Assembly (NCBI RefSeq): GCF_000153725.1
Contig: NZ_DS022277.1
Span: 695,415-759,414, forward strand
Length of the DNA: 64,000 bases
Direction of reading: 5' to 3'
From: Salipiger bermudensis HTCC2601
GTDB lineage: Bacteria; Pseudomonadota; Alphaproteobacteria; Rhodobacterales; Rhodobacteraceae
Under the pieces are notes generated by a model. It saw only the letters and a program-made list of their open reading frames with translations, searched no databases and was not told the origin of the DNA. The translations under genes and the position numbers were made by a program. Positions 51,644-60,133 of this stretch are shown here, one piece after another (position 1 is the stretch's first letter; each line of letters starts with the position of its first letter).

Positions 51644-52861
51644 TCAGCTCTGCGCCTCGGTCGGGACGGTGCTGAGTTCCGCGACGACACCTTCTAGGAA
51701 GGCGACGCAAGCGTCGAGCTGGTCAAGCGCCACGAACTCGTTGGGCTTGTGCGCCTGCTCGATCGAGCCCGGCCCCACGATCACCGAGGGGATGCCGCCG
51801 ATCAGCTCGAAGATCCCGCCCTCGGAGCCGTAGGAGACCTTGCCGCCCCACGCCTCCGGCATAAGCTGGGCGTAGCGGGCAAAGCCCGCGGTGTTGCGCG
51901 CCTCGCCCATCGGCGGGTAGGAGAAGATCTGTTCGAAGGCGATGCCGGTCCCGGCGGTCTTTGCGGACATCTCGGCGCCGACCTCGGTCTCGATCCGCGC
52001 CAGCAGCTCGGCCATGTCGGCCTCCGGGTCCATGCCGGCGATCGAGCGCAGCTCGAAGGTGAAGCTGCAGCTTTCGGGGGTGACGTTGGTCGCGACCCCG
52101 CCCTCGATCATCGTGGCCAGCATGGTCGCGTGCGGCACGGTGAAATCGTGGTCGAACGGACCCTCGGTCTCATACCGCTTGCCGCGCTCCGAGATCATCG
52201 CGATGGCGCGGGCGGCGTATTCGACCGCGTTGACGTGCTCGGGCGCGAAGGACGAGTGCCCCGATGTGCCGGTCACATGCGCGCGCATGGCGATCTTGCC
52301 CTTTTGGCCGGTCACCAACTCCATCATCGACGGCTCGCCGATGATGGCGAACTCGGGCGGCACCGGCAGCGCTGCCAGATGCCGCGCGATCGCCGGCGCC
52401 CCGAGGCAGCCGACCTCTTCGTCAAAGGAGAAGCAGAAATACACCGGGCGCGAGAGCTGCGCGGCCGCCAGCTGCGGTGCGACCGCCATGGCGCAGGCGG
52501 CAAATCCCTTCATGTCGCAGGCGCCGCGCCCGTAAAGCTTGCCGTCGCGGATCTCGGCGGTGAAGGGGTCGCTCTGCCACTCGGGCTCGTCCGCCGGAAC
52601 CACGTCGGTATGGCCCGACCAGACCACGCCCGCGACCCCTTCGGGCCCGAAGGCTGCGACGAGGTTGGCCTTGGCCCCGGTCTCGTCGGGCAGGATGGTG
52701 ATCCGCGCCCCCAGCCCTTCGAGAAAGGCGGCCATGTGGTCGATCAGCGGACGGTTGCCGTTGCGGGACACCGTGTCGAAGCCGATCAGGTCCGAGAGGT
52801 GCTGCGCGGCGCTGGCCTGCCGGTCTTGGGCGGCGGGCTGTGTCTCGCTCTGCAGGGTCAT
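51644..52861 (-). CDS. ArgE/DapE-type M20 metallodeacylase (acetylornithine deacetylase-like)
   Basis: 405 residues. Metal and catalytic motifs: WSGHTDVVPAD, GRGACDMKGF, FSFDEEVGCLGA with the general-base Glu pair, IGEPSMM, and a C-terminal GPGSIEQAHKPNE His ligand. It matches acetylornithine deacetylase. It overlaps the tctA gene (ATGA) and is last in the tctCBA operon, so it more likely hydrolyses an imported N-acyl amino acid than serving arginine synthesis. Confidence 0.88.
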   Translation of the reverse strand: MTLQSETQPAAQDRQASAAQHLSDLIGFDTVSRNGNRPLIDHMAAFLEGLGARITILPDETGAKANLVAAFGPEGVAGVVWSGHTDVVPADEPEWQSDPFTAEIRDGKLYGRGACDMKGFAACAMAVAPQLAAAQLSRPVYFCFSFDEEVGCLGAPAIARHLAALPVPPEFAIIGEPSMMELVTGQKGKIAMRAHVTGTSGHSSFAPEHVNAVEYAARAIAMISERGKRYETEGPFDHDFTVPHATMLATMIEGGVATNVTPESCSFTFELRSIAGMDPEADMAELLARIETEVGAEMSAKTAGTGIAFEQIFSYPPMGEARNTAGFARYAQLMPEAWGGKVSYGSEGGIFELIGGIPSVIVGPGSIEQAHKPNEFVALDQLDACVAFLEGVVAELSTVPTEAQS

Positions 52862-54348
52862 TGGGCTACTCGTCTTTCTGTCTTGGATTTCAGGATTTCG
52901 CGGCGCACCGTGATGAACAGGACGAACACGATGAGCGCGGCAAACACCCAGGTGATTGGCGACGACAGTAGCACTGCCGGCTCCCCGCGCGAGATTGCCA
53001 GCGCGCGGCGCAGGTTTTCCTCCAGCATCGGGCCGAGGATGAAGGCGATGAGGAACGGCGCTGCCGGGATATTCAGCAGGAACATCCCGAAGCCCACCAC
53101 GCCCATGACCAGCAGCACCGCCACGTCGAAGGGGCTCGAGGCGATCGAGTAGATGCCGAAGATGCACAGCAGCAGGACCAGCGGCGTCAGCAGCGTCTGC
53201 GGGATGTGCGAGACCTTGGCAAACATCCGCATCGTCGCCTTGCCGGCGAAGAACAGCAGCACCGACGAGACCAGCATGCCGATCAGCAGCATGTAGACCT
53301 CGTGGATGTTGGTCTGGAACAGCAGCGGCCCGGGCGTCAGGCCCTGGATCATGAAGGCGCCCAGCATGACCCCGGTGATCACGTCGCCGGGCACACCGAG
53401 AGCCAGCAGCGGGATCATCGTGGCACCGCAGGCCCCGTTATTGGCGGATTCCGACGCAGCGATGCCCTCGAGCTCGCCCTTGCCGAAATTGGCGCCGTTC
53501 TTCGAGCTGCGCTGCGCCTCGCCATAGGAGAAGAACGCCGCCGAGGACGGCCCGATGCCGGGGATGGCGCCCAGAACGGAGCCGATCACCGAGCCCTTGA
53601 GGATGCTCTTGAGCGAGCCCATGAACTCTGCGCGTGTCACGTGCTGCGCGCCGAGGGTGGCGGCCTCTTCCTTCTTGGCGGCACGCATCACCACCAGCTT
53701 GATCAGCTCGGGCAGGGCGAAGAGGCCAATGAGCACCGGCGCGATCGACAGGCCCGCCTGCATGTCCGGGGTGAAGGCGAAACGGAACGAGCCGTACATG
53801 TCCTCGCCCACGGTCGCCAGCAGCAGACCCAGCGCCGCCGAGACCAGCCCCATCAGCAGCGAGCTGCCCGAGACGCCGGCCACGGTGGTCAGCGCGAACA
53901 GCATCAGCATGAAGAACTCGGGCGGGCCGATGCGCAGCGCCAGAACGGCGAGCGGCGCGGCGAAGAAGATCAGCGACAGGTTGGAGATGAAGTCGCCGGT
54001 GACCGAGGAATAGAGCGCCATGTTGAGCGCCTTGCCGGCCTTGCCCTGCTGCGCCAGCGGGTAGCCGTCGAGCGCGGTGCAGGCGGCCGAGGCGGTGCCC
54101 GGCGTCTTGATCAGGATCGCCGAGACCGAGCCGCCATAGGTCGAGCCCTTGTAGAGCGCGACCAGCAGCAGGATCGAGGGCACCGGGTCCATGTAGAAGG
54201 TGAAGGGCAGCGCGAGGGTCACGGCCATGGTTCCGGTCATGCCGGGGATGGCGCCGACGATGACGCCGCCCCAGATGCCCGCGACCATGATCAGCAGGTT
54301 CTGCAGCGTCGCCACGGCGACCAGCGCGGAGAGGATTTCATTGAGCAT
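52858..54348 (-). CDS. tctA: Tripartite tricarboxylate transporter large permease TctA
   Basis: 496 residues, about 11-12 hydrophobic segments. GAIPGMTGTMAVTLALPFTFYMDPVPSILLLVALYKGSTYGGSVSAILIKTPGTASA is the TctA signature, with the mirrored GAIPGIGPSSAAFFSYGEAQRSSKN later. Carries carboxylates with TctB and TctC. ATG 54348; 12 bases after tctB. Confidence 0.94.
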   Translation of the reverse strand: MLNEILSALVAVATLQNLLIMVAGIWGGVIVGAIPGMTGTMAVTLALPFTFYMDPVPSILLLVALYKGSTYGGSVSAILIKTPGTASAACTALDGYPLAQQGKAGKALNMALYSSVTGDFISNLSLIFFAAPLAVLALRIGPPEFFMLMLFALTTVAGVSGSSLLMGLVSAALGLLLATVGEDMYGSFRFAFTPDMQAGLSIAPVLIGLFALPELIKLVVMRAAKKEEAATLGAQHVTRAEFMGSLKSILKGSVIGSVLGAIPGIGPSSAAFFSYGEAQRSSKNGANFGKGELEGIAASESANNGACGATMIPLLALGVPGDVITGVMLGAFMIQGLTPGPLLFQTNIHEVYMLLIGMLVSSVLLFFAGKATMRMFAKVSHIPQTLLTPLVLLLCIFGIYSIASSPFDVAVLLVMGVVGFGMFLLNIPAAPFLIAFILGPMLEENLRRALAISRGEPAVLLSSPITWVFAALIVFVLFITVRREILKSKTERRVAQ

Positions 54349-54360
54349 GGGGATCTCCGA

Positions 54361-54855
54361 TCAGAAGCCGAAGGGCTTCGTCAGCACGCCCTTGGGAAAC
54401 TGGGTGCCGAGCGCGGAATTGAAGAACAGCTGCAGCAGGATCGGCGCGCCGAAGGCGAGCAGGGCGATCCAGATGCGGTGGCCGCGCTCGCCGGTCATCA
54501 GCACGATGCAGAGCGTGAGCAGCATCGTCGAGACCAGGAAGCCGAGCAGCGGAATGGCCACGAGGAACAGCACGAAGGCCAGCATCAGCCCGGCGAAACG
54601 GCCCGTCATGCGGGCGGGGCTGCTGCCATCGGTCTCGAGCGGCGGCTCGTCGGCCTGCGGGCGGGTGACGGCGAAGAGCAGCGCCAGCGCGCCAAGCGCG
54701 ATGCCAGCCAGCGAGACGGTGCGCGGCCACATGTCGGGCGGCGGGGCGAAGCCGGGAATGAAGGCGGGGCGCGGCACGAAGGCCGGAACGAGAACGAAGG
54801 CGGTCAGCGCGAAGAAGGCGACAATGATCAGCCCCCGCAGGACGGGCTTGGGCAT
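54361..54855 (-). CDS. tctB: Tripartite tricarboxylate transporter small subunit TctB
   Basis: 164 residues with four hydrophobic segments (RGLIIVAFFALTAFVLV, LAGIALGALALLFAV, FAGLMLAFVLFLVAIPLLGFLV, FGAPILLQLFFNSALG) and the family C-terminus FPKGVLTKPFGF. Sits between tctC and tctA. Confidence 0.9.
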   Translation of the reverse strand: MPKPVLRGLIIVAFFALTAFVLVPAFVPRPAFIPGFAPPPDMWPRTVSLAGIALGALALLFAVTRPQADEPPLETDGSSPARMTGRFAGLMLAFVLFLVAIPLLGFLVSTMLLTLCIVLMTGERGHRIWIALLAFGAPILLQLFFNSALGTQFPKGVLTKPFGF

Positions 54856-54903
54856 GCGACACTCCGGGAAAGAGGGGGCCCCGGTGGCGCGGGGCGGAAC
54901 GGT

Positions 54904-54972
54904 GGCGCGGCCCGCTCTTGTCGGGGCCGCGCCGATCGGTCGTCAGGTCAGCCGGGCCGCGGCGCGGCCCGG
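54904..54972 (-). terminator. Twin GC hairpins between tctC and tctB
   Basis: Two perfect stems follow the tctC stop in transcription order: CCGGGCCGC/GCGGCCCGG (54952-54972, 3-base loop) and GGCGCGGCCC/GGGCCGCGCC (54904-54933, 10-base loop). Neither has a T-run. They probably attenuate read-through or protect the tctC mRNA end, giving more binding protein than permease. Confidence 0.6.
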
Positions 54973-54977
54973 GGCGC

Positions 54978-55949
54978 TCAGTTCGACAGGTAGCCGAAAT
55001 CCTGCGCCAGGCCGTGGAACAGCTCGTACTGGCTCTGGGCGTAGTCGCTCATGTCGACATCGCCGATGGTCGAGATCGAGCCCCGGCGCGCCGCGAGGTC
55101 GAGCCATTTCTCGTCGGTGGCGACCTCGGCCAGCACGTCCTGCCACTTGGCGGTCACCTCTTCGGGCAGGTCCTTGGGACCGTAGAGCGCGCTCCAGCCG
55201 GCGATCTGGCCGGCCTTCTCGTAGCCGAGCTCGGCCGCGGTCGCGACGTCGGGCAGGGTGTCCATGCGCTTGGGCGCGAAGACCATCAGCGCCTTCAGAT
55301 CACCGCTTTCGATATGCGGCATCAGCGAGCCCGCCGCCATGGCGACGAAATCCACGTGGCCGCCGAGCAGCGCGGTGGCCAGCGCGCCGCCCCCCTTGTA
55401 GGGCACCAGCGTTGCCGCGGTGAGCGGGTCGAGATCGTTGTCGGCCAGCAGCGCCTGCGTGGTGAAGCCGTCGATCGCGGTGGCGCCCGAGGCGGCATAG
55501 GTCATGCGGCCGTTGCTCTCCTTGATCGCGGTCACCAGCTCTTCGGCGGTGTCATAGGGGGCATCGGCACGCACCGCGAGGATCATCGGCGTGGCTTCGA
55601 GCGCACCGAGGAAGGTGTAGGCGTCCCACGGCACAGCGTTGCCCGGGGTCACGGCGGGCGACAGCGCCATGCCGACGCGGGCGAGCAGCAGGGTGTAGCC
55701 GTCGGCGTCCGCCTCGGAGACCGAGCGGGCGCCGTTCATGCCGCCTGCGCCGGGCTTGTTCATCACGGTGACCGGCTGGCCAAGGAACGGCTGCGCGGTC
55801 TCTGCCAGCGCGCGGCCGGCGAGATCGGAGGCACCGCCGGGGCCATAGGGGACCACGAGGGTCACCGCCTGATCGGGATACTCCTGGGCCGCGGCGGGCC
55901 CGGTTGCTGCGATCACGGCGAGGGCGATCGTTCCAAGAAGTTTTTTCAT
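54978..55949 (-). CDS. tctC: Tripartite tricarboxylate transporter periplasmic binding protein TctC
   Basis: 323 residues. Signal peptide to AAAQE, then YPDQAVTLVVPYGPGGASDLAGRALAE and VMNKPGAGGMNGA, the two conserved TctC loops around the carboxylate. Later LVPYKGGGALATALLGGHVDF. Ligand unknown; the linked deacylase suggests an N-acyl amino acid. Start ATG 55949. Divergent from the LysR regulator gene. Confidence 0.93.
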   Translation of the reverse strand: MKKLLGTIALAVIAATGPAAAQEYPDQAVTLVVPYGPGGASDLAGRALAETAQPFLGQPVTVMNKPGAGGMNGARSVSEADADGYTLLLARVGMALSPAVTPGNAVPWDAYTFLGALEATPMILAVRADAPYDTAEELVTAIKESNGRMTYAASGATAIDGFTTQALLADNDLDPLTAATLVPYKGGGALATALLGGHVDFVAMAAGSLMPHIESGDLKALMVFAPKRMDTLPDVATAAELGYEKAGQIAGWSALYGPKDLPEEVTAKWQDVLAEVATDEKWLDLAARRGSISTIGDVDMSDYAQSQYELFHGLAQDFGYLSN

Positions 55950-56005
55950 GTTTGCCTCACATCTGCGCCGGCAGGGCCGGTCTGTTGGATGCGCCGCACC
56001 ATTCA

Positions 56006-56058
56006 CAGTATGCGAAGATTGACAATAGATCGCCTCTGTTTGCATAAAATGCATACTG
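56006..56058. promoter_or_regulatory. LysR-type operator and promoter region between tctC and the regulator
   Basis: CAGTATGC at 56006-56013 and GCATACTG at 56051-56058 form a perfect inverted pair, and TGCAT-AAA-ATGCA (56041-56053) overlaps the right arm, giving three ATGC/GCAT half-sites. TTGACA at 56019 with CATAAA 18 bases on is a plausible promoter towards the LysR gene. Layout suits an autoregulating LysR protein controlling tctC. Confidence 0.55.
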
Positions 56059-56070
56059 AGGGAGCGCGCC

Positions 56071-56982
56071 ATGTTCAAGACACGCGAATTGGAGGCTTTT
56101 GACGCCTATATGCGGCTGGGCGGGGTCAAAATGGCCGCGGAAGACCTTGAGACGAGCCAACCGATGGTGAGCCGATTGCTCTCGGCGCTGGAGGAAAAGG
56201 TCGGCTTCGACTTGTTTCTGCGCAAACGGAATCGCCTTGCCCCGACGCCCGAGGCGTTCCGATTCCACCAGACCGTGGTGCGCCATCTCGCCGGGTTGCG
56301 CAGCCTCGAGCAGGAGGCGGTGGCGATCTCCAACGGACAGGTCGGGCACCTTGTGATCGCTGCCCAGCCGATCTTCTGCGACACCTTCCTGCTCGATGCG
56401 CTGCAGAGCTTTCGCGAGAGCCATCCTCTCGCGACCGTGCAGATCGTCGATGTCGGCATGGCCGAGCTCCTGCGCATGATCAGCGAGCAACGCTGCGACC
56501 TGGCCTTCGGGATCACGCTCAACGCCGAGGCGTTTGGCGGCGATGCGCGCGCGCTGGCGCACTGCGAAGCGCATTGCATTTTGCCGAAGGGCCATCCCCT
56601 CGGTGACGTTGAGGAAATTCCTCTGCCGCGGTTGCGCAAGGAGTGGTTTATCGACCTTGCCGAGGGCAGCCCGTTGCGCCAGCGCGTCGATCACATGATG
56701 GAGACCATCAATGTCGACCGCACCATCGCCGCGGAGCTGCGAACGCTGCACGGCGTGGTGCGCCTCGTCGAACGTGGCGTTGGTGTCGCGATCGTCGATC
56801 CCGTGGCAAGCCAGCTGCTCGATCCCGGGAAGGTCTCGTCGCACAGGCTGCTTCCGGCGATCACCTGGGACATCGCCCAGTTCGTTCCGCGCGATCGCCC
56901 CCTGAGCACCGTCGGGCTGGCCTTTGCCGAGGCGGTCTCGTCCGAGATCGACCGGCTCAAGCGCGCGGGCGTGGTAAGCTGA
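56071..56982 (+). CDS. LysR-family transcriptional regulator
   Basis: 303 residues. N-terminal HTH (LEAFDAYMRLGGVKMAAEDLETSQPMVSRLLSALEEKVGFDLFLRKRNRLAPTPEA), then the two-lobed periplasmic-binding-like effector domain (GHLVIAAQPIFCDTFLLDALQSF...). Divergent from tctC by 121 bases with operator-like repeats between them, so likely the regulator of the tct/deacylase operon. Confidence 0.92.
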   Translation: MFKTRELEAFDAYMRLGGVKMAAEDLETSQPMVSRLLSALEEKVGFDLFLRKRNRLAPTPEAFRFHQTVVRHLAGLRSLEQEAVAISNGQVGHLVIAAQPIFCDTFLLDALQSFRESHPLATVQIVDVGMAELLRMISEQRCDLAFGITLNAEAFGGDARALAHCEAHCILPKGHPLGDVEEIPLPRLRKEWFIDLAEGSPLRQRVDHMMETINVDRTIAAELRTLHGVVRLVERGVGVAIVDPVASQLLDPGKVSSHRLLPAITWDIAQFVPRDRPLSTVGLAFAEAVSSEIDRLKRAGVVS

Positions 56983-57047
56983 GCGCCGTCATCGCGACTG
57001 TCTCGTTGCCCTCAAAAGAGGATCCGTCGTCGCCGCTGTATCCCGGC

Positions 57048-57728
57048 TCAGACGTTGCCGGAGAAGTGGCTCTCGCCGATATGCTCGTCATAGTAGCGCA
57101 GCACGGTCGGTATGCTGACAAGGATATGTTCACGCATGGTTTCGGCGGCGCCGGGGATATCGCCGCGGCGAAGCTCGGCAACTAGCTGGACATGGTAGTC
57201 CAACGTGCCGTTCTGACGCGCGCGGCCCTTCAGGGATGAAAAGCGCAGCGGCTGGCAGATCATGTTCATCTGGAGGATCGCGCGCTTCAATGGCAGGTTC
57301 GCGGCGTGGTCGAGAATGGCAGTGTGAAAGGCGATGTTGCCCTCGAGATGGGCATCGACATCTTCGTTCACCATCGCCTCGCGCATGACCGCGTTGTGCC
57401 GTTCCAGCTCGGTTATGAGCCCCTCGAGATTGCCGCGGGTCTCGAGCGCAAGCACGGCTTTCGCCTCCAGATCGGCGCGGAGCTCGTAGAGGTCGCGGAC
57501 CTCGCTGCGGGTCATCTTGCGAACCCGGAAACCACGCCTCGGAATGTGGACCACCAGCCCCTGAACCTCGAGCAGTCGCAGAGCTTCGCGCACCGAGGCG
57601 CGTGACGCGCCGACCCGGGCCTCGAGATCCTGTTCGCCCAGGCGGTCGCCGGGAACGTAGCTGCCCTCCACGATCAGGCGACGGATGCGCTCCATGACTT
57701 GATAGGTGAGAGTCTTGTCGAGGGGCAT
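57048..57728 (-). CDS. GntR-family (FCD) transcriptional regulator
   Basis: 226 residues. Winged helix at about 1-70 (RIRRLIVEGSYVPGDRLGEQDLEARVGASRASVREALRLLEVQGLVVHIPRRGFRV), then an FCD domain with LEGNIAFHTAILDHAAN, DYHVQLVAELRRGD and MREHI metal-ligand positions. Last gene of the TRAP operon, 43 bases after the HD-domain gene. Similar in HTH to the regulator at 62318 but clearly a separate gene. Confidence 0.9.
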   Translation of the reverse strand: MPLDKTLTYQVMERIRRLIVEGSYVPGDRLGEQDLEARVGASRASVREALRLLEVQGLVVHIPRRGFRVRKMTRSEVRDLYELRADLEAKAVLALETRGNLEGLITELERHNAVMREAMVNEDVDAHLEGNIAFHTAILDHAANLPLKRAILQMNMICQPLRFSSLKGRARQNGTLDYHVQLVAELRRGDIPGAAETMREHILVSIPTVLRYYDEHIGESHFSGNV

Positions 57729-57771
57729 ACGGTTGCGAGATCCTGCAGGCTGTGCGCGCTAGGGTAGACGG

Positions 57772-58380
57772 TCAGGTTCCGGCAGGCAAATCGCCTGGAG
57801 CCCGTTTCGTGAAGAAGGGCATTTTCCCCGACAGGACAAGGGCCTGATCCGCACAAAACATGTCGGCGTAGTGGAGGATGTGCTCCAGTGGACCCTGCCC
57901 GCGGAAGGGCGCATCGACCGCGTGCGTCGCGACGGCTGCGATGATCGCTTCGTCTAGGCCGATCTCGGCCAGCATTAGCGAGGCCAAGACACCGTGCGGC
58001 AGCCTCTGAGAGACGATCGTGGCGTCTACATTGCCGTCGGGCCCCGGGCGGTAGAGGAGCGCCTTGTCGAGATCGTGGAGCAGAAGCGCGGCAATCAGGG
58101 CGTCGCGATCAATCTGAGCCAGCCAGAGCGCTTCGGCAGAGGCGCGCAGCGCCAGGCCGGTCTCGCAGACCTCGCGTGTGTGGCGCAACAGCCCGTAGCC
58201 GGTGCCGGGCGCGAAGGCCATGTCTTCGAACCGCGTGAAGTCCGACGAGGCAAGCGCCGAGCCCCAGGCCTTGACGACCTGCGCGCGCAGCGGGTGCGGC
58301 AGCTCGGAGAGGCGAGGGAGCGCCGCAGCAAGCGCGGCTTCGGTCTCGGGGGCAACCTCGACGATCCGATAGCTTTTCAT
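57772..58380 (-). CDS. HD-domain hydrolase-like protein
   Basis: 202 residues. HD motif elements are H67 (LLRHTREV), H102-D103 (LLLHDLDK) and a later THAVDAPFRG, with HILHYADMFCADQAL near the end, where the final Asp ligand would be. HD proteins are metal-dependent phosphohydrolases or lyases; the substrate is not evident. It sits between dctM and a GntR gene in the TRAP operon, so it is probably a catabolic or regulatory enzyme of the imported compound. Confidence 0.82.
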   Translation of the reverse strand: MKSYRIVEVAPETEAALAAALPRLSELPHPLRAQVVKAWGSALASSDFTRFEDMAFAPGTGYGLLRHTREVCETGLALRASAEALWLAQIDRDALIAALLLHDLDKALLYRPGPDGNVDATIVSQRLPHGVLASLMLAEIGLDEAIIAAVATHAVDAPFRGQGPLEHILHYADMFCADQALVLSGKMPFFTKRAPGDLPAGT

Positions 58381-58398
58381 GGGTCTACGCTCCTTCGG

Positions 58399-59643
58399 TC
58401 AGACCATCAGCGGAAGGTAGGTGACGACGGCGAGCACCACGAACATCGCCGCGAGATACCAGACCATATATGGAAAGGTCTCCTTGATCGGGGTGCGGGT
58501 GATGCCGCAGACGGTCATCAGGACCGTCGCGACCGGCGGGGTCTGCTGGCCGATGGCGAGGTTGACGCAGGTAAGGATGCCGAAATGCACCGGATCGATT
58601 CCGAAGGAGAGCACCACTGGCATCAAGACCGGCACGACCACGATGATGGCGGCCGTTGCCTGAAGAAACATGCCCGCCACGAGCAGGAGGAGGTTGATGT
58701 AGAGGAGCAGCAGCCACGCGCTTTCGGTCGTGTCGCCGAGGTGCGCCGCGAGGCGCTGCGGCACCTGTTCGTTTGCCAGCACCTGTCCGAGAATGGCCGA
58801 GGCTGCGACGATGATCAGGATCGAGGCGGATTGGTGGGACGTTGACACGAGCAATCGCCACAGCGTGGCGAGTGAAAGCTCGCGCAGCACGAAGCCGTAG
58901 AGCAGCGAGGCGATGACACCGATCGCCGCGGCCTCGGTGGGGGTCACGATCCCGCCGATCAGACCCCCGATGACGACGACCGGAATAAGCAGGGGCACCA
59001 GCGCCCGGCGCAGCGCCGCGAGCAGGGCTGCGACCGCGAAGGCCGCGTCCCGGGGATGGTTCTCGCGGCGAGCGAAGAGCCGGTTGGTGATCATGAAAAC
59101 GATCCCGAGCCCTATTCCGGGCGCGAGACCGGCAAGGAAGAGGTCGCGGATCGAGGTATTGGAGACGGCCCCGAAGATCACCATGGCGATGGATGGCGGG
59201 ATGATGATGCCGATGATCGCCGAGGCGGCAGTGACGGAGACCGAGAATGCCCTTGGATAGCCCGCGCGTTCCATCTGCGGCACGAAAAGCTTGCCCATCA
59301 TGGCGGCATCGGCGACGGCTGAGCCGCTCATCTCGGCCATCAGCATCGAGGAAACCACATTAACGTGGGCAAGCCCGCCCGACATCCAGCCCACGAGCGC
59401 GCGGCTGAGATCGATGAGGCGGGCTGCGATCGACGTGCTCGACATGATCTCGCCCATCAGGATGAAAAGCGGCACGGCGAGGATGACGAAGCTTGCCGAA
59501 CCCGAGAACAGCGTGACCGGCAAGGTGGGCATCCCGATGCCAGCGAGGGCCATGAAGCCGGTGGCCGAGAGAAGCATGGCGAAGGCCACCGGCAAGCCGA
59601 TGGCGATCAGGAAGATCATGGTCAGGATGAGGGCAATGGCCAA
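58399..59643 (-). CDS. dctM: TRAP transporter large permease DctM
   Basis: 414 residues, about 12 hydrophobic segments. IALILTMIFLIAIGLPVAFAMLLSA, LFVPQMERAGYPRAFSVSVTAASAIIGIIIPPSIAMVIFG and TPTEAAAIGVIASLLYGFVLREL, PPVATVLMTVC are DctM landmarks. Na+-driven import with DctQ and DctP. 12 bases after dctQ. Confidence 0.94.
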   Translation of the reverse strand: MAIALILTMIFLIAIGLPVAFAMLLSATGFMALAGIGMPTLPVTLFSGSASFVILAVPLFILMGEIMSSTSIAARLIDLSRALVGWMSGGLAHVNVVSSMLMAEMSGSAVADAAMMGKLFVPQMERAGYPRAFSVSVTAASAIIGIIIPPSIAMVIFGAVSNTSIRDLFLAGLAPGIGLGIVFMITNRLFARRENHPRDAAFAVAALLAALRRALVPLLIPVVVIGGLIGGIVTPTEAAAIGVIASLLYGFVLRELSLATLWRLLVSTSHQSASILIIVAASAILGQVLANEQVPQRLAAHLGDTTESAWLLLLYINLLLLVAGMFLQATAAIIVVVPVLMPVVLSFGIDPVHFGILTCVNLAIGQQTPPVATVLMTVCGITRTPIKETFPYMVWYLAAMFVVLAVVTYLPLMV

Positions 59644-59655
59644 GTCGGGCTCCGT

Positions 59656-60123
59656 TCAGTCGGTTTGGTCAGGCGCGGCGGGGCGCAATGCGTTCCACAG
59701 AAAAGCCACCGCCATGAGTGCGAAGGAAACCGGCAGGGCCGACAGGAACACCCCTCGCGGCATGTCGACGGAGCGCAGGCTGGAATGTCCGATTACGGTG
59801 AGCACTTTCCATGACTGCCAGGCGACGAACAGGCAGTAGGCCGACAGCGCTGCCTGAAGCGCCCGGTCTAGGATGCGGCGAAAGCGGGCGGGCAGGCGCT
59901 CGCTCAGGAAGGGGAAATCAAGGTGAAGCCCTTTTCGGGCGCAGGCGTAGCTTCCGAGGAAGATCATCCAGACAAGAGTGTAGGCGGCCACCTCATCGCT
60001 CCAACCCAGCGACACGTTGAGGACGTATCGGAACCACACCGCGAGCCCCAGAACGATCACCGTGCCGGCGAGGAGAAGCGCCAGCACGGTGTCCGCGATC
60101 CGGTCGATCAGACGCAGGATCAT
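59656..60123 (-). CDS. dctQ: TRAP transporter small permease DctQ
   Basis: 155 residues with four hydrophobic segments and the conserved WSDEVAAYTLVWMIFLGSYACARKGLHLDFPFL block. ATG 60123 chosen; an upstream open frame lies within dctP's 3' end. 10 bases after dctP. Confidence 0.9.
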   Translation of the reverse strand: MILRLIDRIADTVLALLLAGTVIVLGLAVWFRYVLNVSLGWSDEVAAYTLVWMIFLGSYACARKGLHLDFPFLSERLPARFRRILDRALQAALSAYCLFVAWQSWKVLTVIGHSSLRSVDMPRGVFLSALPVSFALMAVAFLWNALRPAAPDQTD

Positions 60124-60133
60124 CGGTGTTGCC

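Noticed and set aside
53206-54993. A 595-codon plus-strand open frame opposite tctA/tctB
   Set aside because: The translation is low-complexity His/Arg/Glu-rich and antisense to tctA and tctB.
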